Of a DNA stretch of 64,000 nucleotides, positions 27,939 to 36,755 are shown piece by piece; within the stretch, counting starts at the first letter, position 1, and every line of letters begins with the position of its first letter. Under the pieces are notes generated by a model. That model was not told the DNA's origin, searched no databases, and saw only the letters and a program-made list of their open reading frames with translations. Both the position numbers and the translations under genes were made by a program. Source of the stretch: Burkholderiales bacterium (lineage in GTDB: Bacteria; Pseudomonadota; Gammaproteobacteria; Burkholderiales; Usitatibacteraceae); assembly GCA_025360815.1 (NCBI GenBank), contig JANYBL010000005.1, positions 62,001 to 126,000 of the forward strand. Direction: 5' to 3'.

Positions 27939-28481
27939 ATGACTTCTAATGAGATGCGCAAGCCGAGAACGCCCACACCATGGTATCGCGAACCATGGCC
28001 ATGGTTGCTCATGTCAGGCCCTGCGATTGTGGTGGTGGCGGGCATCTTCACCGCAGTGCTGGCAGTACGAACCCAAGACGGTTTGGTGGCAGATGATTAC
28101 TACAAGCAGGGAATGAGCGTGAACAAGGATATTTCGCGCGATCTCAACGCGAAAACAGCCGATATCCAAGCTGAAGTTTTAATTGATCCAGCGGCGCAGC
28201 GGGTCGTGCTGGATGTTCGGCATATTTCGCCGAAAACTGAAACGATGAACATAATTTTTGCGCGGGCAACCGTCAGCGGAAAGGATCGTCGTGTGACATT
28301 GCGGCGTTCAGGTCAAAACACATTTATAGGTGCTCTAACGCCGCTAGAGATTGGCAAATGGTATGCAACGCTCGACGATGATTCGCACGCATGGCGGTTG
28401 GTTAACAGTGTCAATATTCAAGGTTTGGTGGCCGTTAACTTCAAATTTGGGACCGCCGCACTACTTCCAGCGGAGGGCTAA
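27939..28481 (+). CDS. ccoH: FixH/CcoH-family cbb3 oxidase assembly protein
   Basis: 180 aa from ATG 27939 (AGGG eight bases upstream); an ATG at 27906 overlapping the ccoG stop would add 11 residues. WYREPWPWLLMSGPAIVVVAGIFT is the family's membrane start, followed by VADDYYKQGMSVNKDI. The periplasmic part is a beta-rich domain. Binds and stabilises assembly intermediates in other species. Confidence 0.9.
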   Translation: MTSNEMRKPRTPTPWYREPWPWLLMSGPAIVVVAGIFTAVLAVRTQDGLVADDYYKQGMSVNKDISRDLNAKTADIQAEVLIDPAAQRVVLDVRHISPKTETMNIIFARATVSGKDRRVTLRRSGQNTFIGALTPLEIGKWYATLDDDSHAWRLVNSVNIQGLVAVNFKFGTAALLPAEG

Positions 28482-28519
28482 ATTATGGTTTGTCTTTCTC
28501 CAAACTGTCGGAGGGCATC

Positions 28520-28765
28520 ATGCTAAAAAAAATGATGTGGATTTTATGGCCTTCATTCATCGCAGCGGGTATTGGCGTTGGCATTGTGTTCACCTTAGTT
28601 GATCCGACGGAGCTTGTGGTGCACGGCGATCATGTCCACGTTTCACGCACCACCGTCTATTCGCTCGGGTTTTTTGTGCTGTGGGCGATTACATCACTAG
28701 CGAGCGCGATGAGCTGCTTTTTGGCGGCTGCTACCGACGCCCGGAAGCCACCGCAACGAAGTTAG
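28520..28765 (+). CDS. Small two-helix membrane protein at the end of the cco operon
   Basis: 81 aa; the ATG at 28520 follows an excellent GGAGGGC. Two hydrophobic segments (about 5-27 and 47-70) flank a short periplasmic loop with VHGDHVHVSR, whose two His could bind metal. Found after fixH in many Betaproteobacteria (recalled). No named function. Confidence 0.75.
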   Translation: MLKKMMWILWPSFIAAGIGVGIVFTLVDPTELVVHGDHVHVSRTTVYSLGFFVLWAITSLASAMSCFLAAATDARKPPQRS

Positions 28766-28794
28766 CAACTCAAGCGAATTCTGTTGCGCATTGT

Positions 28795-28835
28795 TTGATG
28801 AATGTCAATACGCTGAAGCAGACAACCGTTAGACT
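28795..28835 (+). promoter_or_regulatory. FNR-type promoter of the universal stress protein gene
   Basis: TTGAT-GAAT-GTCAA (28795-28808) differs from the FNR/ANR consensus at one base. A -10 like TAGACT (28830-28835) is placed 22 bp beyond it, as in class II FNR promoters, giving a start near 28842. Coding begins at 28893. Confidence 0.65.
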
Positions 28836-28892
28836 TTTTGATGGCAAATTTATTTGTTTAGCGAATTTGGATAACGCAACTGAGGAAGCAAT

Positions 28893-29336
28893 ATGTTTAA
28901 ACATATTTTGGTCGCAACCGATGGTTCAAAACTTGCAGACAAGGCTGTTAAAACAGCGATCGCGATGGCGAAGAGTAGTGGCGCGAAAGTTACGGCGTTT
29001 TACGCGGCAGCAGAGTACCAAACACCGTACTACCCAGAAGGTGCTTTCTATGATTGGCCACCCATTTCAGAGTACAAAAAAAGTGTCGGGCAGTCTTCTG
29101 AAAAATTGCTGGCAAAGGTGATGAAACTAGCCACGGAAGCGAAGGTAACCGCAGATGTTGGGTATGCGTTCAGCGACTATCCACACGAGGCAATCATCAA
29201 TCAAGCACGCAAAATTAAAGCTGATCTTATCGTCATGGCCTCACACGGACGGCGCGGGGTATCTGCACTGTTTCTGGGAAGTGAAACCCAGAAAGTCTTA
29301 GCGGAGTCAAAAATCCCGGTGCTGGTCGTTCGCTAA
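28893..29336 (+). CDS. Universal stress protein (UspA family)
   Basis: 147 aa, single Usp domain. HILVATDGSKLADKAV at the start and the ATP-binding signature ASHGRRGVSALFLGSETQKVL near the end are intact. An FNR-type promoter precedes it; in Pseudomonas relatives such Usps support survival under oxygen limitation. Its 3' end overlaps the convergent histidine kinase gene by 4 bp. Confidence 0.9.
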   Translation: MFKHILVATDGSKLADKAVKTAIAMAKSSGAKVTAFYAAAEYQTPYYPEGAFYDWPPISEYKKSVGQSSEKLLAKVMKLATEAKVTADVGYAFSDYPHEAIINQARKIKADLIVMASHGRRGVSALFLGSETQKVLAESKIPVLVVR

Positions 29337-30421
29337 ATTGCGGAGGTTTCAATCGTGATTGGCACGGTGATTTGAACTGTCGTGCCAACACCACGCTCGC
29401 TTGCTATATTGAAGATGCCGCCCATAGCCCAAGCACGTTCACGCATGCCAATCAGGCCAAATGAATCAGATTTTCTGGCATCGGAGACATTAAGTCCTTT
29501 ACCGTTGTCCGCAATCTGTAATAACAAAACGTCGCTGGAAACGCTGATCGCAATTTCTACTTGCGTCGCGTCCGCGTGCTTCACCACGTTGTTGAGCGAT
29601 TCCTGCACCATGCGAAATAGTGGCGAGGCAACTCGATCGGGTAGTGGCAATTCGCCTAGCGGCGCTTCAATTGAACAGGAAATGTTGTGGCGTTGCGAGA
29701 ATTCTTCAGCCAACATTTGCAACGCCGGGACAAGCCCCAAGTCATCCAGCGGGCGCGGGCGTAAATCAGATGATAGCCTCCTCACAGACAAAATTGCTGC
29801 CAGTAACAGACTGTCAATACCTTCCGCGTTTTTTATCAATTTTGCCTTGCCGGCAGGAAGTGCATTTTTAAGCAATGTAAGATCAATTCGGATGGCACCA
29901 AGTATTTGTCCGAGATCATCGTGAAGTTCGCGTGCGATGCGCTTTCGTTCTTCTTCGCGAATCGTTTGCAGTCCTTCGTATAAGTTACGCAGGTGTTCAC
30001 GTGACGTTTCCAAATCACGCTGCGCTTGTTTGCGCTCCGTGATGTCGCGCAAGATAACGGTATAAACAGGTTTGCCATCCTCAATCAAATGCGAGATTGA
30101 CGCCTCAATCGGAAATTCTTCTCCGCTTGCACGCCGACCAATAACATTAGCATCGCCACCCATGCGGCGCATACTGCTTCCGGTTTTGCCAAAATGGTCA
30201 ACGTGTTCGCGATGTGCACCGTGAAAGCGAAGTGGGATCAATATGTCAATTGTGTTCCCCATCAGGCTTTCGCGGGAATAACCAAATAGATGTTCCGCTG
30301 CACGATTGACCAGCGTAATTGTTTGCTCGCTGTCGAGCATTAAAATTGCATCAGTCGTGGTTTCTATCATTGCCGCTAAACGGCGCTCACTTTTTTGCAG
30401 ATCGTTTGTTTGAATTGGCAT
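29333..30421 (-). CDS. PAS-domain sensor histidine kinase (NarX/DegS class, HisKA_3)
   Basis: 362 aa, soluble. PAS domain about 11-130 (MLDSEQTITLVNRAAEHLFGYS... VILRDITERKQAQ), then HisKA_3 with the phosphoryl-acceptor His167 in RIARELHDDLGQILGAIR, and a HATPase domain (FRMVQESLNNVVKHADA, DNGKGL, SFGLIGMRERA). Such kinases pair with NarL-type regulators; one is encoded at 33294. The PAS could bind haem or a flavin, but no ligand is visible. Start ATG 30421; a TTG precedes it directly. Confidence 0.9.
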   Translation of the reverse strand: MPIQTNDLQKSERRLAAMIETTTDAILMLDSEQTITLVNRAAEHLFGYSRESLMGNTIDILIPLRFHGAHREHVDHFGKTGSSMRRMGGDANVIGRRASGEEFPIEASISHLIEDGKPVYTVILRDITERKQAQRDLETSREHLRNLYEGLQTIREEERKRIARELHDDLGQILGAIRIDLTLLKNALPAGKAKLIKNAEGIDSLLLAAILSVRRLSSDLRPRPLDDLGLVPALQMLAEEFSQRHNISCSIEAPLGELPLPDRVASPLFRMVQESLNNVVKHADATQVEIAISVSSDVLLLQIADNGKGLNVSDARKSDSFGLIGMRERAWAMGGIFNIASERGVGTTVQITVPITIETSAI

Positions 30422-30497
30422 CAAGGCAGTTTAGTGAGCTTGTAGCTTCTGTGCAAGCCAAACCTTCCAACGACGACTTCAGCAGCTAAAGCAGGCC

Positions 30498-30941
30498 TTA
30501 GTGCTCATTCGCGTGGATGACCACCACAGGGGTTTTTGCCGACTGTAATAGTTTCATCGTGGTGGAACCAAGCACAGCGCCCCGAAACGCGCCAAGGCCG
30601 CGCGCGCCGACGTAAATAAAATCGGCTTCGTGCGTTATGGCGTAGTCATTGATTGTGTAGGCGACTTCGCCCACAAAATGCCCGCTCTGGTGAGCGATGC
30701 CCCATTTGTTGAGCAGAATTTTGCTGCTCATCATGGCTTGCTCGGCATCTTCTCTGATGATGCGCTCGATGGTTTCGCTGTCCACGACAACATGCATGCC
30801 ATACAAGCGTGGAATTGGCGCGGACACATGTAGCAGATGTATTTCTACCGGCTCAATAAACATTGCCCGATGTTTTATCAAGGCGCGCGTTGCAGCCAAC
30901 GATGGCTCTGATCCATCGACTGCAAGAATGATTTTGATCAT
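30498..30941 (-). CDS. Universal stress protein (UspA family)
   Basis: 147 aa. ATG 30941 follows AAGGAGGAAA, a near-perfect ribosome site. KIILAVDGSEPSLAATRALI and GARGLGAFRGAVLGSTTMKLL are the Usp ATP-binding features. A weaker FNR-like site (TTGTG-GTTT-ATCAA on the minus strand, 31022-31035) lies 81 bp upstream. Confidence 0.9.
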   Translation of the reverse strand: MIKIILAVDGSEPSLAATRALIKHRAMFIEPVEIHLLHVSAPIPRLYGMHVVVDSETIERIIREDAEQAMMSSKILLNKWGIAHQSGHFVGEVAYTINDYAITHEADFIYVGARGLGAFRGAVLGSTTMKLLQSAKTPVVVIHANEH

Positions 30942-31709
30942 TTCAATTTCCTCCTTAAAGAACAATTGGCGCACCCGCCGGTAAGTCACATCGATTTTCT
31001 GCGCGATTAAGTTGTCTGGTGTTGATAAACCACAAAGTTTCGGCAGATGATTGCCACATACGGAAGTCATTCATAAACCACAAAGCCCAAATGGATGAAG
31101 AAAGCGCAATCGAATGCGATTCGCAGTCCGTGCCGCCAGCGAAGAAGATGTAAGCTTCTGCGATCTGACAAATATTGGATTTGGTTGATCATTTAAGCGT
31201 AATCGCAACTAAATGCGGGCGCTAGCCGCGGCTAGACGAAGATGTCGTTTAGCCCCGCAAAATTGAAAGCGTCTGGCGCGCCGAATCAACAAGCTGGTTT
31301 GTTGTGAACTGAATTCAGCTTCGCGGCACGATTGGCCATATCCGTGTGGCGTTTGTTAGCCTATTTCAGGATCGAAGCCTTCACCCCGGGCGCCGATGGC
31401 CAAAAGCTCACGATCGTTGTCAATTGCCATGGGCAGGGTCAAAAAATGGTGAGCGTGTGGCTTTCCATTGCCGTTGATGTTGCTATTGCCGATTGAATCC
31501 TGCGTTTGGTACTGATATGAAAAGCTTGATAGGGGCTTACACTCGTGATGGCCGTTGAGAACAATTGGCTCGTGTGACTTCCGCGTTTCAAAGCTAAGTT
31601 CAGTTGCCAGTGTTGCAAGCCGATGATTTGACCCTTACGATTTTTAACGGCCTGCGGATTATAAAGACCTAGTTCGAGTAGCTATTGCTTTACGCCGCTA
31701 TGCGGCATT
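30942..31709. other. Long non-coding stretch between stress protein and FNR-type regulator
   Basis: About 770 bp without a convincing gene. The first 100 bp hold the promoter region of the Usp gene on the minus strand. A short stop-terminated frame at about 31376-31495 (AFTPGADGQKLTIVVNCHG...) reads somewhat like protein but has no start and no recognised family. It may be a gene remnant. Confidence 0.4.
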
Positions 31710-32633
31710 TCACATATTGGCCAGATCTGCCCAAATTGAATGATTGCGGTTCGTTTTAAGGACAAGCCTCGCAGATGGCTCGGGCAGAGCCAAAGCTTGC
31801 TGTGCTGGCGGGCTTTGAGTCGGCTGTTTGCCAAGAGTACATTTTGGTTGCGGCGTTGCGAACAGCTTTTGTAGTGATCGCAAGAAAACGATATCTTTAA
31901 TTTCAACCGCACGCTGTTTGATCTCAATTAGTTCCGCATCATGCAGGGCAGATAACGAACGGCTAACGGTTTCGAGCGTTAAGCCCAAGTAGCTACCGAT
32001 TTCCTTGCGCGTCATACGCAGATTGAACGAGACCGGCGAGTAGCCGTTCGCCGCGAATCGGTCAGATAGCGAAACTAAAAATCGCGCTACACGTGCCTCA
32101 GCGCCCAGCGTGCCCAATAATCCAACCACGGCATGTTCGCGTACCAGTTCACGGCCCATTGCACGATACAGCCAATTTTCCAAAAAGACGTGCTCGTGTC
32201 CCAATGATTTCAGTTCATGAAACGGCACCACAACCAGATCGCAATCGGTTAGTGCTGCAGCCTGCGAAGCGTAGTGCTCGTTGTGCAGGCCATCAATACC
32301 AAGTAGATCGCCTTTCATGGGGAAGCCCAGAATTTGTTCATTGCCCACTTCATCGACCAATAGTGTTTTGAGAAAGCCGGAATAGACAATAAATACGGAA
32401 CTGAATTTTTCACCGTTCCCAAATAACCATTGTCCGGCCTTGATACGACGGCGCTGAAACCGGACGTTGGATTTGGCATCAATATTTGGGATGCTGAGTA
32501 ATTGGCAAATCTCCGGTAGCGAGCACCAGCCGCTATCACGGCTTTCGGCTTGTGCAGGACCCAGGTAGGTCGTCGTAGGGCATTGTGCTGGTCGTTGTTT
32601 TACTATTTCTAATTTAGTTTGCGTTGTAACCAT
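31710..32633 (-). CDS. FNR/CRP-family transcriptional regulator with altered cluster ligands
   Basis: 307 aa. Layout: N-terminal Cys region, cNMP-like beta-barrel (about 60-165), long dimer helix, wHTH with MTRKEIGSYLGLTLETVSRSLSAL. Glu221, Ser224 and Arg225 of ETVSR equal the E. coli FNR residues that read TTGAT. Cys37, Cys43 (CSLPEIC, same spacing as FNR C23-x5-C29) and Cys131 (equal to C122) are conserved, but the C20 position is Ser34; Cys18 is the nearest substitute. A tail of about 55 residues with one more Cys follows the HTH. It is the likely activator of hemN, usp and nirK promoters here. Confidence 0.88.
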   Translation of the reverse strand: MVTTQTKLEIVKQRPAQCPTTTYLGPAQAESRDSGWCSLPEICQLLSIPNIDAKSNVRFQRRRIKAGQWLFGNGEKFSSVFIVYSGFLKTLLVDEVGNEQILGFPMKGDLLGIDGLHNEHYASQAAALTDCDLVVVPFHELKSLGHEHVFLENWLYRAMGRELVREHAVVGLLGTLGAEARVARFLVSLSDRFAANGYSPVSFNLRMTRKEIGSYLGLTLETVSRSLSALHDAELIEIKQRAVEIKDIVFLRSLQKLFATPQPKCTLGKQPTQSPPAQQALALPEPSARLVLKTNRNHSIWADLANM

Positions 32634-32670
32634 GATGCTGCTCCTTTGGCGTTTAACTTCAGCGTTTCAA

Positions 32671-33072
32671 TTAGGCTGTGAGGTGCACGGATGATCTATG
32701 TAGCTGTTGGAAATGAACTAACCACGCTGAAAAAATTGTCGTCAGCTGGTTGAATTCCATCGATTTGTCAAGGAACTGGTCTGCACCAGCAAGCAATGCA
32801 ACATGCCGGTATTGGCTGCTTGCAGAATTACTGAGCACCAACGCTTTAATTTCTGGTCTTTCGATTTTGATCCGCTTGACAATATCCAAGCCGTTGCCGT
32901 CTCGCAGTCGGATGTCAACGATCAATGCGTCTGGTTTCAGCTCGCGAATACGCCGGTATGCGTCGGTCAGATCGCCGCAGGAACCAGACACTAAGATGCC
33001 GCTTACACTTGTTGCGGCCTCGGCGATCCGTGATCTCATCAGCTCAGAGTCGTCAACTATAAAGACCCTCAT
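32671..33072 (-). CDS. Stand-alone response-regulator receiver (CheY-like)
   Basis: 133 aa, one receiver domain: acidic pair Asp7-Asp8, phospho-acceptor Asp53 in IVDIRLRDG, Lys103 in FLDKS. No output domain. It sits between the FNR-type gene and a NarL-type regulator, so it may act as a phosphate sink or link to the kinase at 29333 (inference). Confidence 0.85.
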   Translation of the reverse strand: MRVFIVDDSELMRSRIAEAATSVSGILVSGSCGDLTDAYRRIRELKPDALIVDIRLRDGNGLDIVKRIKIERPEIKALVLSNSASSQYRHVALLAGADQFLDKSMEFNQLTTIFSAWLVHFQQLHRSSVHLTA

Positions 33073-33293
33073 ATTTTTCGTCCTTCAATCAACTCAGCGT
33101 GTAGTTGTTGCAGTGCGGAAGTTCAGTGAGGGAAGTATTACGAAAGTTTGCGAGTTGCAATATCAGCAAATGCTGAAAGTTTTTGTAGGAATGTTGAAAA
33201 CAGAGTAGGAGACTTCCTATCTTGGGGGGCGCGGGGGAACGAAGCAAGCGGGCGTCAGAGCTGCTAAGACTAAATAGCAGGACGCGTAGAAAT

Positions 33294-33935
33294 CTAAATC
33301 GTGTTGATGAGTAGATTGTGGATCATCGCATATTTAACAATATCGGCGATTGAATGCGCATCAAGCTTTTGTAGAATGCGAGTTTTATGCGTGCTGACCG
33401 TCTTAACGCTTAGGTGCAGTTTTTCGCCAATATGCGTGACCGACATTCCGGCTGCAAGCAGTTGAAAAACCTCAAACTCACGATCGGAAAGCTTGCTGTG
33501 TGGCAGCTCGTTGTTATTAGGCATCATGTTGAGTGCGAGTTGCTCGGCCACCTGCGGGCTGATAAACAATCTGCCGATAGCGACCCGGCGGATTGCCTCA
33601 ACCAGGAGGGTCGCAGCACTGTCTTTGGTGATATAACCCGACGCCCCCGCCCGGATTGTCCGGACGGCGTAAAGCTCTTCTTCGTGCATGGTAAGTACCA
33701 ACACGGGCAGCTTGGGCGCGTGGGCTTTGATTTGCTTAATTAACTCAACGCCGCTTTTCCCGGGCATGGAAAGATCGAGTAGCAAAATATCAAATCCACC
33801 CTTGCGTACCCAATCGATGGTTTGAAAAGCATCTGTCGCTTCGCCCACCACCTCAAAATCTTCATGGCCTTCGAGAATGCGCTTGAGTCCATCACGCATG
33901 ATGGCGTGGTCGTCTGCTATGAGTAGGCGGATCAT
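33294..33935 (-). CDS. NarL/FixJ-family response regulator
   Basis: 213 aa from ATG 33935. Receiver: Asp8-Asp9, Asp54 in LLLDLSMPG, Lys104. LuxR-type HTH at about 147-205 (LSDREFEVFQLLAAGMSVTHIGEKLHLSVKTVSTHKTRI). Natural partner for the HisKA_3 kinase at 29333, although separated from it by three genes. Confidence 0.9.
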   Translation of the reverse strand: MIRLLIADDHAIMRDGLKRILEGHEDFEVVGEATDAFQTIDWVRKGGFDILLLDLSMPGKSGVELIKQIKAHAPKLPVLVLTMHEEELYAVRTIRAGASGYITKDSAATLLVEAIRRVAIGRLFISPQVAEQLALNMMPNNNELPHSKLSDREFEVFQLLAAGMSVTHIGEKLHLSVKTVSTHKTRILQKLDAHSIADIVKYAMIHNLLINTI

Positions 33936-34025
33936 GCGAGGCAATCAAAAAAAATAGATCGGAGGCGACACGAAGTTACATACTAATTATAGGATGAATC
34001 GAGCCAGCTTAATTTGGACAATGTG

Positions 34026-34066
34026 TTGATATTTCGCAATGCGCTCCGAATTAGGCAGACTAATAT
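34026..34066 (+). promoter_or_regulatory. Candidate FNR-like promoter
   Basis: TTGAT-ATTT-CGCAA (34026-34039) has the same half-conserved form as the nirK box. TAATAT at 34061-34066 is correctly spaced for a class II promoter reading toward the interrupted PDZ gene and the phosphorylase. Confidence 0.45.
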
Positions 34067-34163
34067 GATCAAAAAATGAGGCTCTGGTTACGTTGGCTGA
34101 TCTTTAAAAAATGGACTTGAGGTGAATGGTGAAAAATGTCCTTAGTAGTATCGGACTATTTTT

Positions 34164-34640
34164 ATGGTGACCATCTTGGCCGCCTGCGCCGATATCCCTA
34201 GTAGCCTGACGCGAAGCGGCGAAGCTTGGGGTGCAACCCAGATAGCCCGGCAAAAACAAAATACTGTAATCGCCTTCATTTCGCCGGCAAGATCCGCGTC
34301 GATAGCGGAGTTAACGTCCGCGTTATTGAATAAACTTCCGCTCGGCCTCATGTTGCGAGAAATGACTGTCGAGGAGCGCCTGAGCTAGATACTGAATCAC
34401 GGCGTGATGGTGGTGATCGCGGTGGGGGCGTCTGCGATTGCCGGCATTCGAGAGGGCAACATCATTCTTAGCGTCAATCAAACACAGATTCGGACGGTTG
34501 AACAATTTTGGGTTTTAATGGATGCTGAAAGTTGGCGGGCTGCGTTGGTTATTCGCCGAGGGGAGACGCAGATTATCATCAATGTCGGCGAGCTTGATCT
34601 TAACGGCAATGGCGCGGCCGGTGGTTCATCATTGCCTTAG
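34164..34640 (+). pseudogene. HtrA/Deg-like PDZ-domain gene remnant interrupted by TAG
   Basis: One frame runs from 34164 to 34640 and is broken by a TAG at 34386-34388. Before it: LLNKLPLGLMLREMTVEERLS; after it: ILNHGVMVVIAVGASAIAGIREGNIILSVNQ, then FWVLMDAESWRAALVIRRGETQI. Together these form a typical second PDZ domain of a DegP/MucD protease (LPLGLxVRxL, GVVVxxVxxxSxAAxAGIxxGDxIL). The protease domain itself is absent. The first 40 codons are a short leader (ILAACADIP) and an unrecognised stretch. Either a decayed fragment or two short proteins; I favour decay. Confidence 0.62.
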
Positions 34641-34703
34641 CTAGCGTTACTATTCAGAGTCAAATTGCCAGTCGGATGCCTATGCCACCCTTTTTTGAAA
34701 TAA

Positions 34704-36263
34704 ATGATGCGTGAAGCTACGGTTGGCGCAAACCACAATGCGCTTGCTGTCCGTCGTGTGGGAATTGATACCTATCGCGAAAACGTCGCTTATTTGCATC
34801 GTGATTGTGCGATTTATCGGGCTGAGGGTTTCCAAGCGTTATCCAAGATCGAAGTGGTCAGCCTAGACCAACATCTTATTGCGACGGTGAACGTTGTTGA
34901 TGATGATGCAATTGTGGCACCCGGCGAATTGGGGTTATCTGAACAAGCGTTCGCGCAACTTGGTGCTAGCGCAGGTGTAATGGTGAAAGTTGCCCATGCG
35001 GGGCGGGCATTGTCGATGAACGCGGTGCGACGCAAGATTGCCGGCGCGCGCCTTACTGCCCAAGACTACAAAAATATTGTCGGCGATATCGCTGGCAATC
35101 GCTACACCAAAACTGAAATTGCGGCTTTCGTAGTGGCAACTGCACAAAACGAGCTGGACCGAGAAGAAGTATTTTATTTGACCGAAGCGATGGTTGGTTC
35201 CGGTGATCGAATTAGTTGGCGGGAACCGTTGGTGGCGGATAAACACTGCATCGGTGGTATTCCCGGGAACCGTACATCGATGCTGGTCGTGCCAATTGTG
35301 GCCGCACACGGCATGCTGATGCCAAAGACTTCCAGTAGGGCAATCACTTCACCGGCGGGCACGGCAGATACGATGGAGGTTTTTTGTGATGTCGATATTT
35401 CGATTGATCGGCTGCAAGAAATTGTCCAGGCGCAGCGCGGCTGTTTGGCGTGGGGCGGCAAAGCTCAATTATCGCCAGCAGACGACATTTTGATTTCGGT
35501 TGAACGACCACTAGGTATTGATTCGCGCGGACAAATGGTGGCGTCAATTTTGTCCAAAAAATTGGCTGCTGGCGCAACGCATTTACTCGTCGATATTCCG
35601 ATCGGACCAAGTGCCAAAGTGCGTCATATGGCTGATGCCCAGTCGCTTCGCAAAATATTTGAGTACGTGGGTGATCGAGTGGGCTTGCAGATTGAAATCA
35701 TTATTACCGATGGCCGCCAGCCGATCGGACGCGGCATTGGGCCTGTGCTTGAAGCACGCGATGTCATGATGGTGCTGCAAAATGATCCGCTTGCACCAAT
35801 AGATTTGCGACAAAAAGCGTTGCGGTTGGCCGGGCGAATATTGGAATTTGATCCCGATATTCGTGGTGGCCAAGGCTATGCAATTGCGCGTGACATCCTA
35901 GATTCTGGGCGGGCGCTCAATAAAATGAATTTGATTATTGATGCACAAGGGCGGCATAAAAATCCGCCAATGCTGGGAGAGCGGGCCTTCGATGTGCCGA
36001 GTCCGGCGACCGGCATAGTGATCGCAATTGATAATTTGCAACTCGCACGGATTGCGCATTATGCAGGGGCGCCGATGGAAAAGGGTGCAGGCGTCGATCT
36101 CTTCAAAAAGCTGGGGGATGCGGTGAACGAGGGGGAATCGTTGTTTCGTGTGTATTCACGTTATCCGGCTGAGCAAAATTTTGCGCATGAGCTTTGCAAC
36201 GACCAATCCGGATTTACGATTGGCAGCGCAGAGCTAATTCCCAAGGCATTTGTGGATTCATGA
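34704..36263 (+). CDS. Thymidine phosphorylase-family / AMP phosphorylase-type enzyme
   Basis: 519 aa, longer than DeoA (about 440) because of an N-terminal extension of about 90 residues, as in archaeal AMP phosphorylase and a group of bacterial homologues. The phosphorylase core is intact: [66 protein letters not shown]. It should cleave nucleosides or nucleoside monophosphates with phosphate to (deoxy)ribose 1-phosphates. The following overlapping remnant looks like the start of a PRPP-synthetase-like gene, a pairing I recall from Burkholderiales. Confidence 0.85.
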   Translation: MMREATVGANHNALAVRRVGIDTYRENVAYLHRDCAIYRAEGFQALSKIEVVSLDQHLIATVNVVDDDAIVAPGELGLSEQAFAQLGASAGVMVKVAHAGRALSMNAVRRKIAGARLTAQDYKNIVGDIAGNRYTKTEIAAFVVATAQNELDREEVFYLTEAMVGSGDRISWREPLVADKHCIGGIPGNRTSMLVVPIVAAHGMLMPKTSSRAITSPAGTADTMEVFCDVDISIDRLQEIVQAQRGCLAWGGKAQLSPADDILISVERPLGIDSRGQMVASILSKKLAAGATHLLVDIPIGPSAKVRHMADAQSLRKIFEYVGDRVGLQIEIIITDGRQPIGRGIGPVLEARDVMMVLQNDPLAPIDLRQKALRLAGRILEFDPDIRGGQGYAIARDILDSGRALNKMNLIIDAQGRHKNPPMLGERAFDVPSPATGIVIAIDNLQLARIAHYAGAPMEKGAGVDLFKKLGDAVNEGESLFRVYSRYPAEQNFAHELCNDQSGFTIGSAELIPKAFVDS

Positions 36264-36373
36264 TCGTGCTGGATTTCGGTAAGTCTGCTGAGGAGGCAAT
36301 TGCGAATGCGATGCTTTACGGGGATAGAAGCGCGCTTGTTACACTTTCTAATACCGCCTGCAGATCTGCATAG
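36260..36373 (+). pseudogene. Collapsed remnant, possibly of a PRPP-synthetase-like gene
   Basis: 37 codons whose ATG overlaps the phosphorylase stop (ATGA). It begins [19 protein letters not shown] and then YGDRSALVTL. Ribose-phosphate pyrophosphokinase-like proteins begin MIVLGF... and reach a PDGESxVxL motif about 30 residues on, so this could be such a gene with an internal deletion and then loss of the rest. The match is short and the call uncertain. Confidence 0.35.
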
Positions 36374-36755
36374 TGCGCTTTTAAATGCCCCTTTAAATGC
36401 CCCTTTTAACGCAGGCTGACGGCGACATGGTCAGCGGTTGTTTCCTAACAGATGGGGAAGCAAATTTCCACAGCTCGTTTTATGCACCCTGCGCAGATTG
36501 TAAGAGGCTAGATTTAACCGGCAATCCGGCGCATTACCGAACGGCTTGAAGGGAATTCCTATTAGCGAACCGCGTGCTGTGGATTGGATTGGGTAACGGA
36601 AATTGGCGAATTCAAAGGTCGGTTTAGGCTAACTTTTACCTTTGCCCCTCCAATCGTCAGGCTGATACTTGATACGTGAGATTGCAATATTCGCAAAGCT
36701 TGGGTCATACTTTGTGTCGTTATTCTTTCAATTTTTCCGTAGAGGACTTCCCGCC
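36374..36755. other. Intergenic region before the M61 peptidase
   Basis: No gene. A short tandem repeat (TTTAAATGCCCC, two copies plus a partial, near 36388-36417) is the only structure seen. Confidence 0.4.
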
